Origin: Flavobacteriaceae bacterium | GTDB lineage: Bacteria; Bacteroidota; Bacteroidia; Flavobacteriales; Flavobacteriaceae | NCBI GenBank assembly: GCA_013001285.1 | Contig: JABDMU010000029.1 | Span: 1-64,000, forward strand | DNA: 64,000 nucleotides | Direction of reading: 5' to 3' | In this document: positions 27,336-36,256 of the stretch, in pieces | How the letters are laid out: every line of letters starts with the position of its first letter | Numbering within the stretch: the first letter of the stretch is position 1 | The notes under the pieces: model-generated | Seen by the model: only the letters and a program-made list of their open reading frames with translations | What the model was told of the DNA's origin: nothing | Databases searched by the model: none | Made by a program: the position numbers and the translations under genes

Positions 27336-27384
27336 TAACGATTTGTATCGCTAAGTTACAATTATCTATTAGAAATCGTTCATT

Positions 27385-28050
27385 CTAATTAGAAGGTGGG
27401 TGAATGGCAAATTCTATATCGCCACATTCTCCAACTTCATCAGGAATTTCAGTAAAAGGTGCAATCGCAAATGGATCTAAACAGCCACCTTCATAGGAAT
27501 TAATTTGTTCTGAAACCATGCCCGGAATTTTAGGTCCGTGACTTCTTAAAACGAGATGAACTTCGGCACTAAACGTTTTGCCTGAATGCAATCCACCGGC
27601 AGGAGGAAGTCCAAATAAAGTGTTAATCGAAGCAGAGTCATCATCAGTATTTAAATGGCCAGAAAAGTTTCCCTTGCCACTATTTCCAACGACATGCCCA
27701 GCTGCATATAAGACTTCAACGCCAACCGCTTCCGCATTTGCGAAATCGGAGTCCGTACATTCGCCTGGAACTTCACATTTTTCAGGATTGTTCCAAATAA
27801 CCCACCATATGGTATAGGCATAACCAGGTGCTAATCCAGTAGTTTTGTAATTTACGGTGAGACCGCTTTTGGAACGGTGCAAAGTTGAGGTTCCCGTGAC
27901 TTCACCTAAAATAGGATTAATGATGTCGACACTTGATTTTTCAGATGCCCTAATTTCGTCTGGAGCAAGATCATTAGAAATTGGTTCGGTACTGCAGGCA
28001 ACTATCAATACGAGGATAGCCATTGCCAGAAATTTTAATAAGAGTTTCAT
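27385..28050 (-). CDS. Lipoprotein of unknown function
   Basis: A 221-residue predicted lipoprotein. The signal peptide ends in IVACSTEP with the lipid-bearing Cys at about 19. The rest is largely beta-rich: GEVTGTSTLHRSKSGLTVNYKTTGLAPGY looks like one half of a small sandwich, followed by a Trp-rich strand (TIWWVIWNNPEKC) and a His/Gly-rich loop (AAGHVVGNSGKGNFSGHL). Four Cys after the lipid site occur in two pairs and could form disulfides. It faintly recalls CHRD-type domains but I cannot place it. It is preceded by a long intergenic stretch and followed by queG. Confidence 0.7.
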   Translation of the reverse strand: MKLLLKFLAMAILVLIVACSTEPISNDLAPDEIRASEKSSVDIINPILGEVTGTSTLHRSKSGLTVNYKTTGLAPGYAYTIWWVIWNNPEKCEVPGECTDSDFANAEAVGVEVLYAAGHVVGNSGKGNFSGHLNTDDDSASINTLFGLPPAGGLHSGKTFSAEVHLVLRSHGPKIPGMVSEQINSYEGGCLDPFAIAPFTEIPDEVGECGDIEFAIHPPSN

Positions 28051-28413
28051 AAAAATATATATTTGATTGGTTTAAATTCAAAATGCTTAGATCTACTCTA
28101 TTTTATTCTAGCTATTAATTAAGGTGAAATTCGTATTGATAAAGGGAGAAATTCTATCTCAATATTTCTTAATAAATACTGAAATACAACAATTTACATT
28201 TGGACTTAGGGAGTGTGATTGTGCGGCGCATCATAAGAGGGCACATACTTAAGGAGAACTATAAGGTACGAAAAAAAAACCACATTGTAGTTATTAACTA
28301 TTTGACTTTCAAGTTTTTGCAAAAAATGATTTCATATAGAGTAAGGATAAGTTTGCTTTTTCTGTAAAGAAAAAGTTCTTTATAAAGTTAAGCGTATTGG
28401 AAAGAATTTAGTT
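28051..28413. other. Intergenic stretch between the lipoprotein and P450 genes
   Basis: 363 AT-rich bases with no convincing gene. There is a short GC-richer patch near 28215-28245 inside a 22-codon minus-strand frame, which I do not accept as a gene. A weak hairpin (CTTTTTC/GAAAAAG, 28356-28375) lies past the P450 stop but lacks a T-run. The promoter of the lipoprotein gene should lie at the low end, but I see no clear TAnnTTTG. Confidence 0.5.
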
Positions 28414-29754
28414 CTATTTTGCCTTTGAAGAAAACTTCATCTCACTTCCTACGGGTTTAAGAGTGATAAGCGGATTATAATTAATTTCGGACGTTGTTGT
28501 ACTTATATCAAATCTTTTAATAATCTCAAAAATCGTTAGCACCATTTCATAAATAGCGAAATTATTTCCTATACATAATCTTGGCCCTGCTCCAAAAGGA
28601 ATATAAAATTCTGATTTATGTAAATTTGGATTTTCAGAAAATCGTTCCGGAATAAAGGCTTCGGGCTGATTCCAAAAACTCTTGTTTCGATGCAATTCAA
28701 AAATTGAAATACCAATCATGGTCCCTTTTTTAATAAAATAATCCCCAAGCCGATCATCCGCTAATGCTTCCCGGTCTGTGATCCATGCTGGCGGATATAA
28801 GCGTAAACTTTCATCAATACAGTTCTTCACATATGAAAGCTGGGGTATTGATTCTAGAGGTCCTAAATTCTTTGTGCTCACTGCAGTTACCTCGGCTTCA
28901 ACCTTTTCTAAAATAGCAGGATGTTGAGCCAATAAAGTTAAGGTAAAGGTTAATGCATTGGCCGTTGTTTCATGACCTGCTACAAATAAAATTAGAATTT
29001 CATCAATGAGTTGGGTGTTGGTCATTGAGGAACCATCTTCATACTGTGCTTCAAGAAGCATTTGTAATAGATCATCATGCTCTGCTTCAGTTTGCCTTCG
29101 TTGATTAATAATAGATTCAATAATTGTCCGACTTTCCTTCACTAAAGCCATATGATATTTGATACTTCCATTTAGATACAACCAGAGTTTTTTATGTGGT
29201 TGCCTGATCTCTTTTACTATAAATTTTTGAAGTTCTTCAATGATGAATTGAAGTCGGTTAAGCGTTTGTCCTTCCGCAGAAAAATTAAAAAGTGATTTTG
29301 CAACAATCTCAAAAGCCAATTTATTCATTATTGGATAAAGGGGAACTGTTATGCCTGTTTCAATTTTTGAAACCTGCTCGACGATAGACGCATTAATAAT
29401 ATCAACGAGATTTTTAATCTTTTCCTTATGAAATCCAGGTTGAATTAGTCGGCGTTGTTGCAACCAATAGTCGCCGTTAGAAGTTAACAATCCGTAGCCA
29501 ACATACTTTGAAAGAAATTTGGTCTGGATCTTAGATTTTTGATAAAGCTTATGGTGTTTTTGAAGTATGTGTTTTGAATGTTCGGCATCACGTGTTAACA
29601 TCACCGTGTTTTGAAACCACGGTTTTACCGAAAACGAATCGTTATAAAGATCAAACCATTTTTTATGATAGGGAATAGGATTTTTAGCAATGGCAGCTGA
29701 TTGGATAAGAAATTTTGAAAAAGGAACTCTATTTGGGAAGTTATACTTCGACAT
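28414..29754 (-). CDS. Cytochrome P450 monooxygenase
   Basis: A 446-residue soluble P450. The core signatures are present: oxygen-binding I-helix FVAGHETTANAL (about 254), ExxR in CIDESLRLYP, and heme loop FGAGPRLCIG with the thiolate Cys at 394. The N-terminus lacks a membrane anchor. It would need a ferredoxin and reductase, neither encoded nearby. Its ATG shares one base with the ruvB stop (TAATG), so it appears translationally coupled to ruvB, although a functional link is unlikely. The substrate is unknown; the close resemblance to long-chain hydroxylase-type bacterial P450s is only an impression. Confidence 0.93.
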   Translation of the reverse strand: MSKYNFPNRVPFSKFLIQSAAIAKNPIPYHKKWFDLYNDSFSVKPWFQNTVMLTRDAEHSKHILQKHHKLYQKSKIQTKFLSKYVGYGLLTSNGDYWLQQRRLIQPGFHKEKIKNLVDIINASIVEQVSKIETGITVPLYPIMNKLAFEIVAKSLFNFSAEGQTLNRLQFIIEELQKFIVKEIRQPHKKLWLYLNGSIKYHMALVKESRTIIESIINQRRQTEAEHDDLLQMLLEAQYEDGSSMTNTQLIDEILILFVAGHETTANALTFTLTLLAQHPAILEKVEAEVTAVSTKNLGPLESIPQLSYVKNCIDESLRLYPPAWITDREALADDRLGDYFIKKGTMIGISIFELHRNKSFWNQPEAFIPERFSENPNLHKSEFYIPFGAGPRLCIGNNFAIYEMVLTIFEIIKRFDISTTTSEINYNPLITLKPVGSEMKFSSKAK

Positions 29755-30776
29755 TAAAATAAACCGCCTTGGGTGCCTCCTTTTATCTTACCAAGATGCT
29801 TATATGCCAATTCAGTGACCTCACGACCTCTTGGCGTTCTCATGATAAACCCTTCCTGAATTAAAAATGGTTCATACACTTCTTCAATTGTTTCTGCACT
29901 TTCGGCAACAGCTGTTGCTAAGGTAGTTATACCAACAGGTCCTCCTTTAAATTTGTCAATTAGAGTGGTCAGGATTTTATTATCCATTTCATCTAAGCCA
30001 TGCGCATCTACATTTAAAGCTTGTAATCCATATTTTGCAATCTTGATGTCTACCTTCCCATCTCCTTTTATTTGGGCAAAATCACGAACTCTTCTCAACA
30101 GCGCATTTGCAATTCTTGGCGTCCCTCTGCTTCGTCCAGCGATCTCAATAGCGGCTTCCATTGAAATAGGAACTTGAAGAATATGGGCACTTCTTTGAAC
30201 AATAGTCGACAACAATTCTTTCGAATAATATTGTAATCGGTTACTTATTCCAAAACGCGCTCTCATTGGTGCCGTCAAAAAGCCTGATCGTGTAGTGGCT
30301 CCTACCAATGTAAACGGGTTTAAATTAATTTGAACGGTTCTTGCATTTGGACCAGATTCAATCATGATATCGATCTTATAGTCCTCCATAGCAGAATACA
30401 AGTACTCTTCAACAATTGGACTTAAGCGATGGATCTCATCAATGAACAACACATCACGATCTTCTAAATTAGTTAATAATCCGGCCAGATCACCTGGTTT
30501 ATCTAAAACCGGTCCTGAGGTAACTTTTATTCCTACGCCTAATTCATTGGCAAGTATATGCGCCAAGGTTGTTTTACCCAATCCAGGAGGACCATGAAAT
30601 AAGGTGTGGTCGAGGGCATCAGTACGTTGATTAGCAGCCTGTACGAAAACCTTTAAATTCTCTAAAATTTGATCTTGTCCTGTAAAGTCTTCAAACGAAA
30701 GTGGCCTAAGCGCTCTTTCGAATTCATGTTCTTCAGTAGAAAAATTTTCGTCTGTTGGATTGAGATTATCGTTCAT
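29754..30776 (-). CDS. ruvB: Holliday junction branch migration helicase RuvB
   Basis: A 340-residue AAA+ motor. Walker [13 protein letters not shown] (about 63), Walker [11 protein letters not shown], sensor [10 protein letters not shown] followed by the arginine-finger region [14 protein letters not shown], then a C-terminal winged helix with [17 protein letters not shown] use ATG at 30776; a TTG three codons upstream (30785) would fall inside the -7 promoter element at 30783-30790. It pumps DNA through Holliday junctions with RuvA. The stop overlaps the P450 start by one base. It lies directly behind the terminator of the respiratory operon. Confidence 0.96.
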   Translation of the reverse strand: MNDNLNPTDENFSTEEHEFERALRPLSFEDFTGQDQILENLKVFVQAANQRTDALDHTLFHGPPGLGKTTLAHILANELGVGIKVTSGPVLDKPGDLAGLLTNLEDRDVLFIDEIHRLSPIVEEYLYSAMEDYKIDIMIESGPNARTVQINLNPFTLVGATTRSGFLTAPMRARFGISNRLQYYSKELLSTIVQRSAHILQVPISMEAAIEIAGRSRGTPRIANALLRRVRDFAQIKGDGKVDIKIAKYGLQALNVDAHGLDEMDNKILTTLIDKFKGGPVGITTLATAVAESAETIEEVYEPFLIQEGFIMRTPRGREVTELAYKHLGKIKGGTQGGLF

Positions 30777-30782
30777 TTCACA

Positions 30783-30790
30783 CAAATATA
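30783..30790 (-). promoter_or_regulatory. Candidate -7 promoter element of ruvB
   Basis: On the minus strand this reads TATATTTG, a perfect TAnnTTTG, six bases before the ATG at 30776. A TTTG lies 15 bases upstream of it inside the cox terminator hairpin, slightly closer than the usual spacing. If used, the ruvB transcript would have almost no leader. Confidence 0.4.
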
Positions 30791-30793
30791 AAG

Positions 30794-30819
30794 AAAAAGC
30801 CTTTCCAAAATGGAAAGGC
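30794..30819 (-). terminator. Intrinsic terminator of the act-cox operon
   Basis: An 8-bp stem GCCTTTCC/GGAAAGGC (30799-30806 with 30812-30819) with a 5-base loop and TTTTTCTTT on the minus strand after it. It lies 29 bases past the coxA stop and just upstream of ruvB. Confidence 0.85.
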
Positions 30820-30847
30820 CTTTGATATATTATATAACTTGATTTAG

Positions 30848-32641
30848 TTAATGTTGTAGTTCTTCTTCACCATCTTTCAAGGGTACGTTTTGAGGAACAA
30901 AATCTTCCTCATGACCTGGCTTGCTATAATCGTAAGCCCAGCGATACACGTGTGGAATTTCACCTTCCCAGTTTCCATGAATATGTTTTATTGGAGCCGT
31001 CCATTCTAAAGTATTAGATCGCCAAGGGTTTTGAACCGTTTTCTTTCCGTAGAAAATACTGTAAAAGAAGTTCCATAAGAACACCAATTGGAAAACACCT
31101 CCAACTAAAGCAAACATGGTTATGATAACGTTAGCATCTGCAGTATCATCAAACAATGGGAAGTTACTATTGGTATAATATCGACGTGGTAATCCAGCCA
31201 TTCCAATGAAGTGCATTGGGAAGAATACGCCATAAGCACAGACCGCTGTCACCCAGAAATGTATGTAACCAAGGTTTTTGTTCATCATGCGTTTAAACAT
31301 CTTCGGGAACCAATGGTAAATCCCTGCGAACATTCCATATAAGGCCGAAATTCCCATTACTAGGTGGAAGTGTGCCACTACGAAATACGTATCATGTACG
31401 TTGATATCTAAAGCACTATCTCCTAGAATAATTCCTGTAAGACCACCCGTGATGAATGTTGAAACCAAACCAATAGAAAACAGCATTGCCGGATTCAGTT
31501 GGAGGTTTCCTTTCCATAATGTGGTGATATAGTTAAATGCTTTTACCGCTGAAGGTATAGCAATTAATAATGTCGTAAATGTAAATACAGATCCAAGGAA
31601 TGGATTCATCCCTGAAATAAACATATGGTGACCCCAAACAATTGTTGATAAAAATGCAATTGCTAAAATTGATGCTACCATGGCGCGATAGCCAAAAATT
31701 GGTTTTCTCGAATTGGTTGCAATAACTTCAGAAGTAATCCCTAATGCTGGTAGCAATACAATATAAACTTCGGGATGACCTAAGAACCAGAATAGATGTT
31801 CGAACAAAACAGGAGATCCTCCTTGATAATGTAAAACTTCACCCTGAATAAAAATATCTGAAAGGAAAAATGACGTTCCAAAGCTTCTATCCATGATCAA
31901 TAACAATGCAGCTGATAATAACACTGGGAAAGACACTACACCAATTACAGCTGTAATAAAGAATGCCCAGATCGTTAAAGGCAATCGCGTCATTGACATG
32001 CCTTTTGTTCTCAAATTGATTACCGTAACAATATAATTCAGTGATCCTAATAATGATGAGGCAATGAAAATAGCCATAGAAACCAACCATAAGGTCATAC
32101 CAGCTCCAGATCCACTTTGCGCTAATGGAAGTGCGCTCAACGGTGGATAGATCGTCCACCCTGCTGCTGCAGGACCAGCTTCCACGAATAATGATAATAT
32201 CATAAAAACACTAGACAAAAAGAATAGCCAGTAAGACACCATATTTAAAAACCCAGATGCCATATCACGAGCTCCAATTTGTAAAGGAATTAAGAGGTTA
32301 CTAAAGGTTCCACTTAAACCAGCTGTTAGTACAAAGAATACCATGATGGTACCGTGAATAGTAACTAAAGCTAAGTAGATATCTGCATCCATAACACCGT
32401 CTGGTGCCCATTTTCCTAACAACGCTTCAAACATGACATTAGGCTCTTCTGGCCATGCAATTTGCATACGAAACATAAGTGACATCAATACACCAATAAC
32501 ACCCATTATTGTACCAGTGATTAGGTATTGCTTTGCGATCATTTTATGATCCTGACTAAAAATATATTTAGTTACAAAGGTTTCCTTATGATGATGATGT
32601 CCGTGATCGTCGTGTTCGTGAGTATCTGCGTGTGCTGACAT
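30848..32641 (-). CDS. coxA: Cytochrome c oxidase subunit I
   Basis: A 597-residue catalytic subunit with 12 or more helices. Copper B and heme ligands are visible: [17 protein letters not shown] (His-Tyr cross-link site, about 283-299), GHHMFISGM (CuB histidines) and [15 protein letters not shown] (heme a3 and a histidines). It reduces oxygen to water and pumps protons. The N-terminus is His-rich ([15 protein letters not shown]). It ends the eight-gene act-cox operon, 33 bases after coxB. The polar C-terminal tail is typical of the oxidases paired with alternative complex III. Confidence 0.97.
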   Translation of the reverse strand: MSAHADTHEHDDHGHHHHKETFVTKYIFSQDHKMIAKQYLITGTIMGVIGVLMSLMFRMQIAWPEEPNVMFEALLGKWAPDGVMDADIYLALVTIHGTIMVFFVLTAGLSGTFSNLLIPLQIGARDMASGFLNMVSYWLFFLSSVFMILSLFVEAGPAAAGWTIYPPLSALPLAQSGSGAGMTLWLVSMAIFIASSLLGSLNYIVTVINLRTKGMSMTRLPLTIWAFFITAVIGVVSFPVLLSAALLLIMDRSFGTSFFLSDIFIQGEVLHYQGGSPVLFEHLFWFLGHPEVYIVLLPALGITSEVIATNSRKPIFGYRAMVASILAIAFLSTIVWGHHMFISGMNPFLGSVFTFTTLLIAIPSAVKAFNYITTLWKGNLQLNPAMLFSIGLVSTFITGGLTGIILGDSALDINVHDTYFVVAHFHLVMGISALYGMFAGIYHWFPKMFKRMMNKNLGYIHFWVTAVCAYGVFFPMHFIGMAGLPRRYYTNSNFPLFDDTADANVIITMFALVGGVFQLVFLWNFFYSIFYGKKTVQNPWRSNTLEWTAPIKHIHGNWEGEIPHVYRWAYDYSKPGHEEDFVPQNVPLKDGEEELQH

Positions 32642-32674
32642 AATCTAAATTGTGTTTATAAACTTTTTAATTAC

Positions 32675-33745
32675 TTAATTTTGAACGAGTGAGTTTTTGA
32701 ACATCTTTTGTTCTTTTAACCAGGCTTGATATTCTTCTTCACTTTCAACAATAATCTTCATTTGCATGTTATAATGTGATTTTCCACATATTTTATTACA
32801 AAGAAGAAGATAGTCAAACTCATAACGGTCTAAGGCTTCCTCACCATTCTCAATTAATTTCTTGCTTTTTTCTGTTCTAATTCTGTTAATGTTGGCCACT
32901 TTATCAATCATTTGAGGCGTTTGTCTCATTTCTTCGGTGGTCATTGTTGGTGTAAATGCAAATTGCGTTACCATTCCCGGGACACAATTCATTTGTGCTC
33001 TAAAGTGAGGCATATATGCTGAATGCAATACATCTTGTGAACGCATTTTAAAAATAACCTGTCTTCCAACTGGGAGATGAAGTTCGGTTGTGATTACATC
33101 GTCTTGCGCATAAGGATCTGACTCGTCTAATCCTAAAATGTTAGCTTTATCAAGATCGATCAATCTTACGTTAGCTTTTCCAAGGACATTATCTTCACCA
33201 GCATAGCGTGCCTTCCAATTGAACTGCTGAGCATATAATTCAACTACAATATGATCATCTTCCTTCTCGTAGTTCATGATGTCAGACCAAGTAAAAAGGC
33301 CATATATAATAAGTCCAGCTAAAACAATCACAGGTATGATGGTCCAGATGAATTCCAATTTATCATTATCAGCATAGAATAATGCCTTTCTTCCTTTTTC
33401 TCCTTTGTATTTAAATGCAAAATAATGCAGTAGGAATTGGGTAATGGTTTGAACAATGAAAATAATGACCATTGAAATGATCATTAAATTGTCAAGTCCA
33501 GGTCCATGAGCTGAGGCAGAATTCGACATTAATGGTAAATCGCCATAAGCCATAAAGCTCACAATAGTAATGGCATAAATAAAGATTAAGAAGCCAATCA
33601 TCAAATAACCCTGAATACGATTATCATTATCATTTGCGACCTGCGAATTTTCAGTATGAGCAGTGGCCAAATCAAATATCTTCACCATTTGCCAAACAGC
33701 TACTGTAATACTTACTAAAACTAAAATTGTCAATAAAGCAGTCAT
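32675..33745 (-). CDS. coxB: Cytochrome c oxidase subunit II
   Basis: A 356-residue subunit with three N-terminal hydrophobic stretches (about 3-22, 47-66 and 83-105), another helix near 133-152, and a periplasmic cupredoxin domain. The CuA site is seen as His in SAYMPHFRAQMNCVPG and the cluster CNKICGKSHYNM (Cys, Cys, His, Met). The usual Glu after the first Cys is Lys here. There is no CxxCH, so it lacks a fused cytochrome c and must accept electrons from ActE/ActA or a soluble carrier. It lies 30 bases after actF. Confidence 0.95.
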   Translation of the reverse strand: MTALLTILVLVSITVAVWQMVKIFDLATAHTENSQVANDNDNRIQGYLMIGFLIFIYAITIVSFMAYGDLPLMSNSASAHGPGLDNLMIISMVIIFIVQTITQFLLHYFAFKYKGEKGRKALFYADNDKLEFIWTIIPVIVLAGLIIYGLFTWSDIMNYEKEDDHIVVELYAQQFNWKARYAGEDNVLGKANVRLIDLDKANILGLDESDPYAQDDVITTELHLPVGRQVIFKMRSQDVLHSAYMPHFRAQMNCVPGMVTQFAFTPTMTTEEMRQTPQMIDKVANINRIRTEKSKKLIENGEEALDRYEFDYLLLCNKICGKSHYNMQMKIIVESEEEYQAWLKEQKMFKNSLVQN

Positions 33746-33775
33746 TCTTATTTTATTTCTTCTTTAGTTAATTAA

Positions 33776-35131
33776 TTAATAATGGAAATATTCACTTTCC
33801 TTAATAAATGGATTTCTTTCAGCCTTCAATGGCGCCTTTGAAAGGGCATAGAAAACTATTAAAATAAACAGTCCTAAGAAAAGTAATACTGCACTTATTT
33901 CAGGCAATCCAATAAACCATCTGTCTCCAACTGTAGCTGGCATGATCATATTGAACACATCAATATAATGTCCGAGTAAGATCACAATTCCTGCCGTTAC
34001 AATGAACCAAGGAATACGTTTGTAATCGCTATTCATCAATACTAAGAAAGGAAAGATGAAGTTCATGACCAGCATTCCGAAGAATGGCAATTTATAATGT
34101 TCAATTCGTGTTGCAAAATAGGTAACCTCTTCAGGTATATCTGCATACCAGATCAGCATGAATTGGGAGAACCATAAATAGGTCCAGAAAATACTTATTC
34201 CGAACATAAATTTAGCCAAATCATGCAAGTGGCTATCGTTTACAAAATCTAAATAACCTCTGGATTTCAAATATATGGTTACCATTGCAATTGCGGTAAT
34301 TCCACTTACAAACATACTTGCAAAGACATACCATCCGAATAATGTACTGAACCAATGTGGATCAACACTCATGATCCAATCCCACGACATCATAGATTCG
34401 GTGTAAATATAGAATACCAAGAATCCGGCAGCAATTCGAAAACTTTTCTTGAAGTTTTTATTATCGTCTGAGTTGTCTTGAGCTAATGAGAATTTACGAG
34501 CAAAATAACGATATAGGCTCCATCCACCTATAAAGAACAGCGCTCTGATAATAAATGCGGTTTTATTTAAAAACCCTGATTTTCCTTGAATTAACTCATC
34601 GTGGGCAACTACTTCAGGATCCATCCAGATAAACAAATGATCTCCAGCCCAAAGTGCAATTCCAAGAACGATCAATGCACCGGGGAGTAAATAATAAGTA
34701 ATGGCTTCCATGACTCTAAAGAGTACTGGAGACCAACCAGCTTGAGATGCAAATTGAACGGCATAAAAAGCCAATGCACCAAGAGCAATCATCATAAAGA
34801 AAAAGGCAGCTACATATAATGCAGAATACGGTCGATTATGAATTTGATGCATCACATGTTCAGCATGTTCATCATCATGATGTTCGGTATCAACTGGAGA
34901 TGCTTCAGAACTGTGATCACCTTCAGAACTATGATCATCAGCAACTACCTCATGAGTATCCGCATCGCTAGCATGTCCGCCACCATGATCAGCTGCTTCT
35001 TCAGCCAACATGACCTTCACATCTTCAACAGTTGTATTGTGAGCATTCATATAACTATAGCCCCAACCCACTATTCCAAGTATGACGAGAACTATAGCTC
35101 CTAATTTTAGTTTGTTTGAAAACGTATACAT
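33776..35131 (-). CDS. actF: Alternative complex III membrane subunit ActF
   Basis: About 451 residues from ATG 35131. A longer frame to 35206 begins inside actE and has no anchor there, so I take the shorter start, which gives MYTFSNKLKLGAIVLVILG as the first helix. A His/Asp/Glu-rich periplasmic segment (about 45-105) follows, then roughly ten membrane helices with WDWIMSVDPHWFSTLFGWYVF, a hallmark of the ActF/NrfD-like quinol subunits. It contributes to the membrane part of the complex that oxidises quinol. It lies between actE and coxB. Confidence 0.92.
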   Translation of the reverse strand: MYTFSNKLKLGAIVLVILGIVGWGYSYMNAHNTTVEDVKVMLAEEAADHGGGHASDADTHEVVADDHSSEGDHSSEASPVDTEHHDDEHAEHVMHQIHNRPYSALYVAAFFFMMIALGALAFYAVQFASQAGWSPVLFRVMEAITYYLLPGALIVLGIALWAGDHLFIWMDPEVVAHDELIQGKSGFLNKTAFIIRALFFIGGWSLYRYFARKFSLAQDNSDDNKNFKKSFRIAAGFLVFYIYTESMMSWDWIMSVDPHWFSTLFGWYVFASMFVSGITAIAMVTIYLKSRGYLDFVNDSHLHDLAKFMFGISIFWTYLWFSQFMLIWYADIPEEVTYFATRIEHYKLPFFGMLVMNFIFPFLVLMNSDYKRIPWFIVTAGIVILLGHYIDVFNMIMPATVGDRWFIGLPEISAVLLFLGLFILIVFYALSKAPLKAERNPFIKESEYFHY

Positions 35132-35157
35132 TGTGTATATAACTTTATCTTTTCTTA

Positions 35158-35712
35158 CTATTTTAAATCTTCTTTTAACTGAAGTACATAAGCTGTAACT
35201 TGCCAACGTTCTTCTTCATTCAATTGAGCAGCATAGGAACCCATAGCGTTTCTACCGTAATAAATCACATGATAAATGCTTCCTTCAGTTATAGCTCTTC
35301 CTTCATCATCGTAACTTGGCACCCCAAGTATTTTCTCGCGTTTAACTAGATTGCCCTGACCATCACCTTTATTTCCGTGACAAATACCACAATAAATTTC
35401 ATACAATTCCTTACCACGTGCCATATCGATTTGGGTAGAGTCTAATGGATTTTTCAATTCTACTTTCGCCATTTCGTAAGCCTCATTGGTGTTTTCGTAA
35501 TCGTACAAACTAAATCCTCTTGCTATGGTACCATCTGCTGGCAACATAGCAGATTGCTCTCCTGGAAACACATCATATTCACCATACGTTTCATAACCTA
35601 CAGGTTCATACATATTAGGCATGAACTGATAGTTAGGTCTTGTTTTTTTCTGACAAGAATAAACTGATCCGAATACGATTGCTAGAACTACTATTTTAAT
35701 CAGAACTTTCAT
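35158..35712 (-). CDS. actE: Alternative complex III monoheme cytochrome c ActE
   Basis: A 184-residue lipoprotein cytochrome c. The signal peptide ends in SVYSC (lipid Cys about 20), the heme site is CGICHGNKGDGQG (about 109) and the axial Met is in GRNAMGSYAAQL. It probably carries electrons from the ActA/ActB core to CoxB. One base separates it from actD (stop 35714, start 35712), so the two are coupled. This length is usual for the family. Confidence 0.93.
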   Translation of the reverse strand: MKVLIKIVVLAIVFGSVYSCQKKTRPNYQFMPNMYEPVGYETYGEYDVFPGEQSAMLPADGTIARGFSLYDYENTNEAYEMAKVELKNPLDSTQIDMARGKELYEIYCGICHGNKGDGQGNLVKREKILGVPSYDDEGRAITEGSIYHVIYYGRNAMGSYAAQLNEEERWQVTAYVLQLKEDLK

Positions 35713-35713
35713 A

Positions 35714-36247
35714 TTAATGCTCTTCTTTATCTACAATATTAATTTCTACAGCCCCTGTTTCACCAAGTAAACGTGTTAAATCAGCTTCATTATTATGAAC
35801 AGCAACCTCCATAAGAAAATGATCATCTGTTGTTCTTGGATCAGGGTTTTCAGCTTTTTTGAAAGGCCACATTCTACTTCTTAAATAAAAAGTGATCACC
35901 ATAAGGTGGGCCGCAAAAAACACTGTCATTTCAAACATAATTGGTACAAATGCAGGCATGTTCTCGATGTAACTAAAACTTGGTTTTCCGCCAATATTTT
36001 GAGGCCAATCTTGAATCATGATAAAATTCATCATGACGATAGCAACTGTTAAGCCTAAACAACCATACATAAACGATGTGATGGCAATTTTGGTAGGTTC
36101 TAATCCCATAGCCTTGTCCAATCCATGTACTGGAAATGGTGTATATATTTCTTCAATGTGATGTCTTTTAGCTTTAACAGTTTTCACTGCATTCATTAAG
36201 ACGTCATCATCAGTATAAATAGCTTGAATTACTTTTGAAGATTCCAT
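35714..36247 (-). CDS. actD: Alternative complex III subunit ActD (DUF3341)
   Basis: A 177-residue protein with two central helices (about 55-75 and 95-118) and cytoplasmic ends, the DUF3341 layout. The pattern YTPFPVHGLDKAMGLEPTKI at about 36-55 is conserved in ActD. Its role is structural, bridging ActB and the membrane subunits. It lies nine bases after actC and one base before actE. Confidence 0.93.
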   Translation of the reverse strand: MESSKVIQAIYTDDDVLMNAVKTVKAKRHHIEEIYTPFPVHGLDKAMGLEPTKIAITSFMYGCLGLTVAIVMMNFIMIQDWPQNIGGKPSFSYIENMPAFVPIMFEMTVFFAAHLMVITFYLRSRMWPFKKAENPDPRTTDDHFLMEVAVHNNEADLTRLLGETGAVEINIVDKEEH

Positions 36248-36256
36248 GTGCTATCT

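Noticed and set aside
26336-27384. preQ1 riboswitch near queG
   Set aside because: The 49-base gap upstream of queG is AT-rich and I could not find a pseudoknot-type aptamer.
28169-28234. 22-codon minus-strand frame in the intergenic region before the P450 gene
   Set aside because: It is very short, has no promoter or convincing ribosome site, and the GC-richer patch alone does not make it a gene.
35132-35206. Longer start of actF at 35206
   Set aside because: It would overlap the end of actE by about 50 bases and adds a basic stretch before a normal first helix; ATG 35131 sits after the actE stop.
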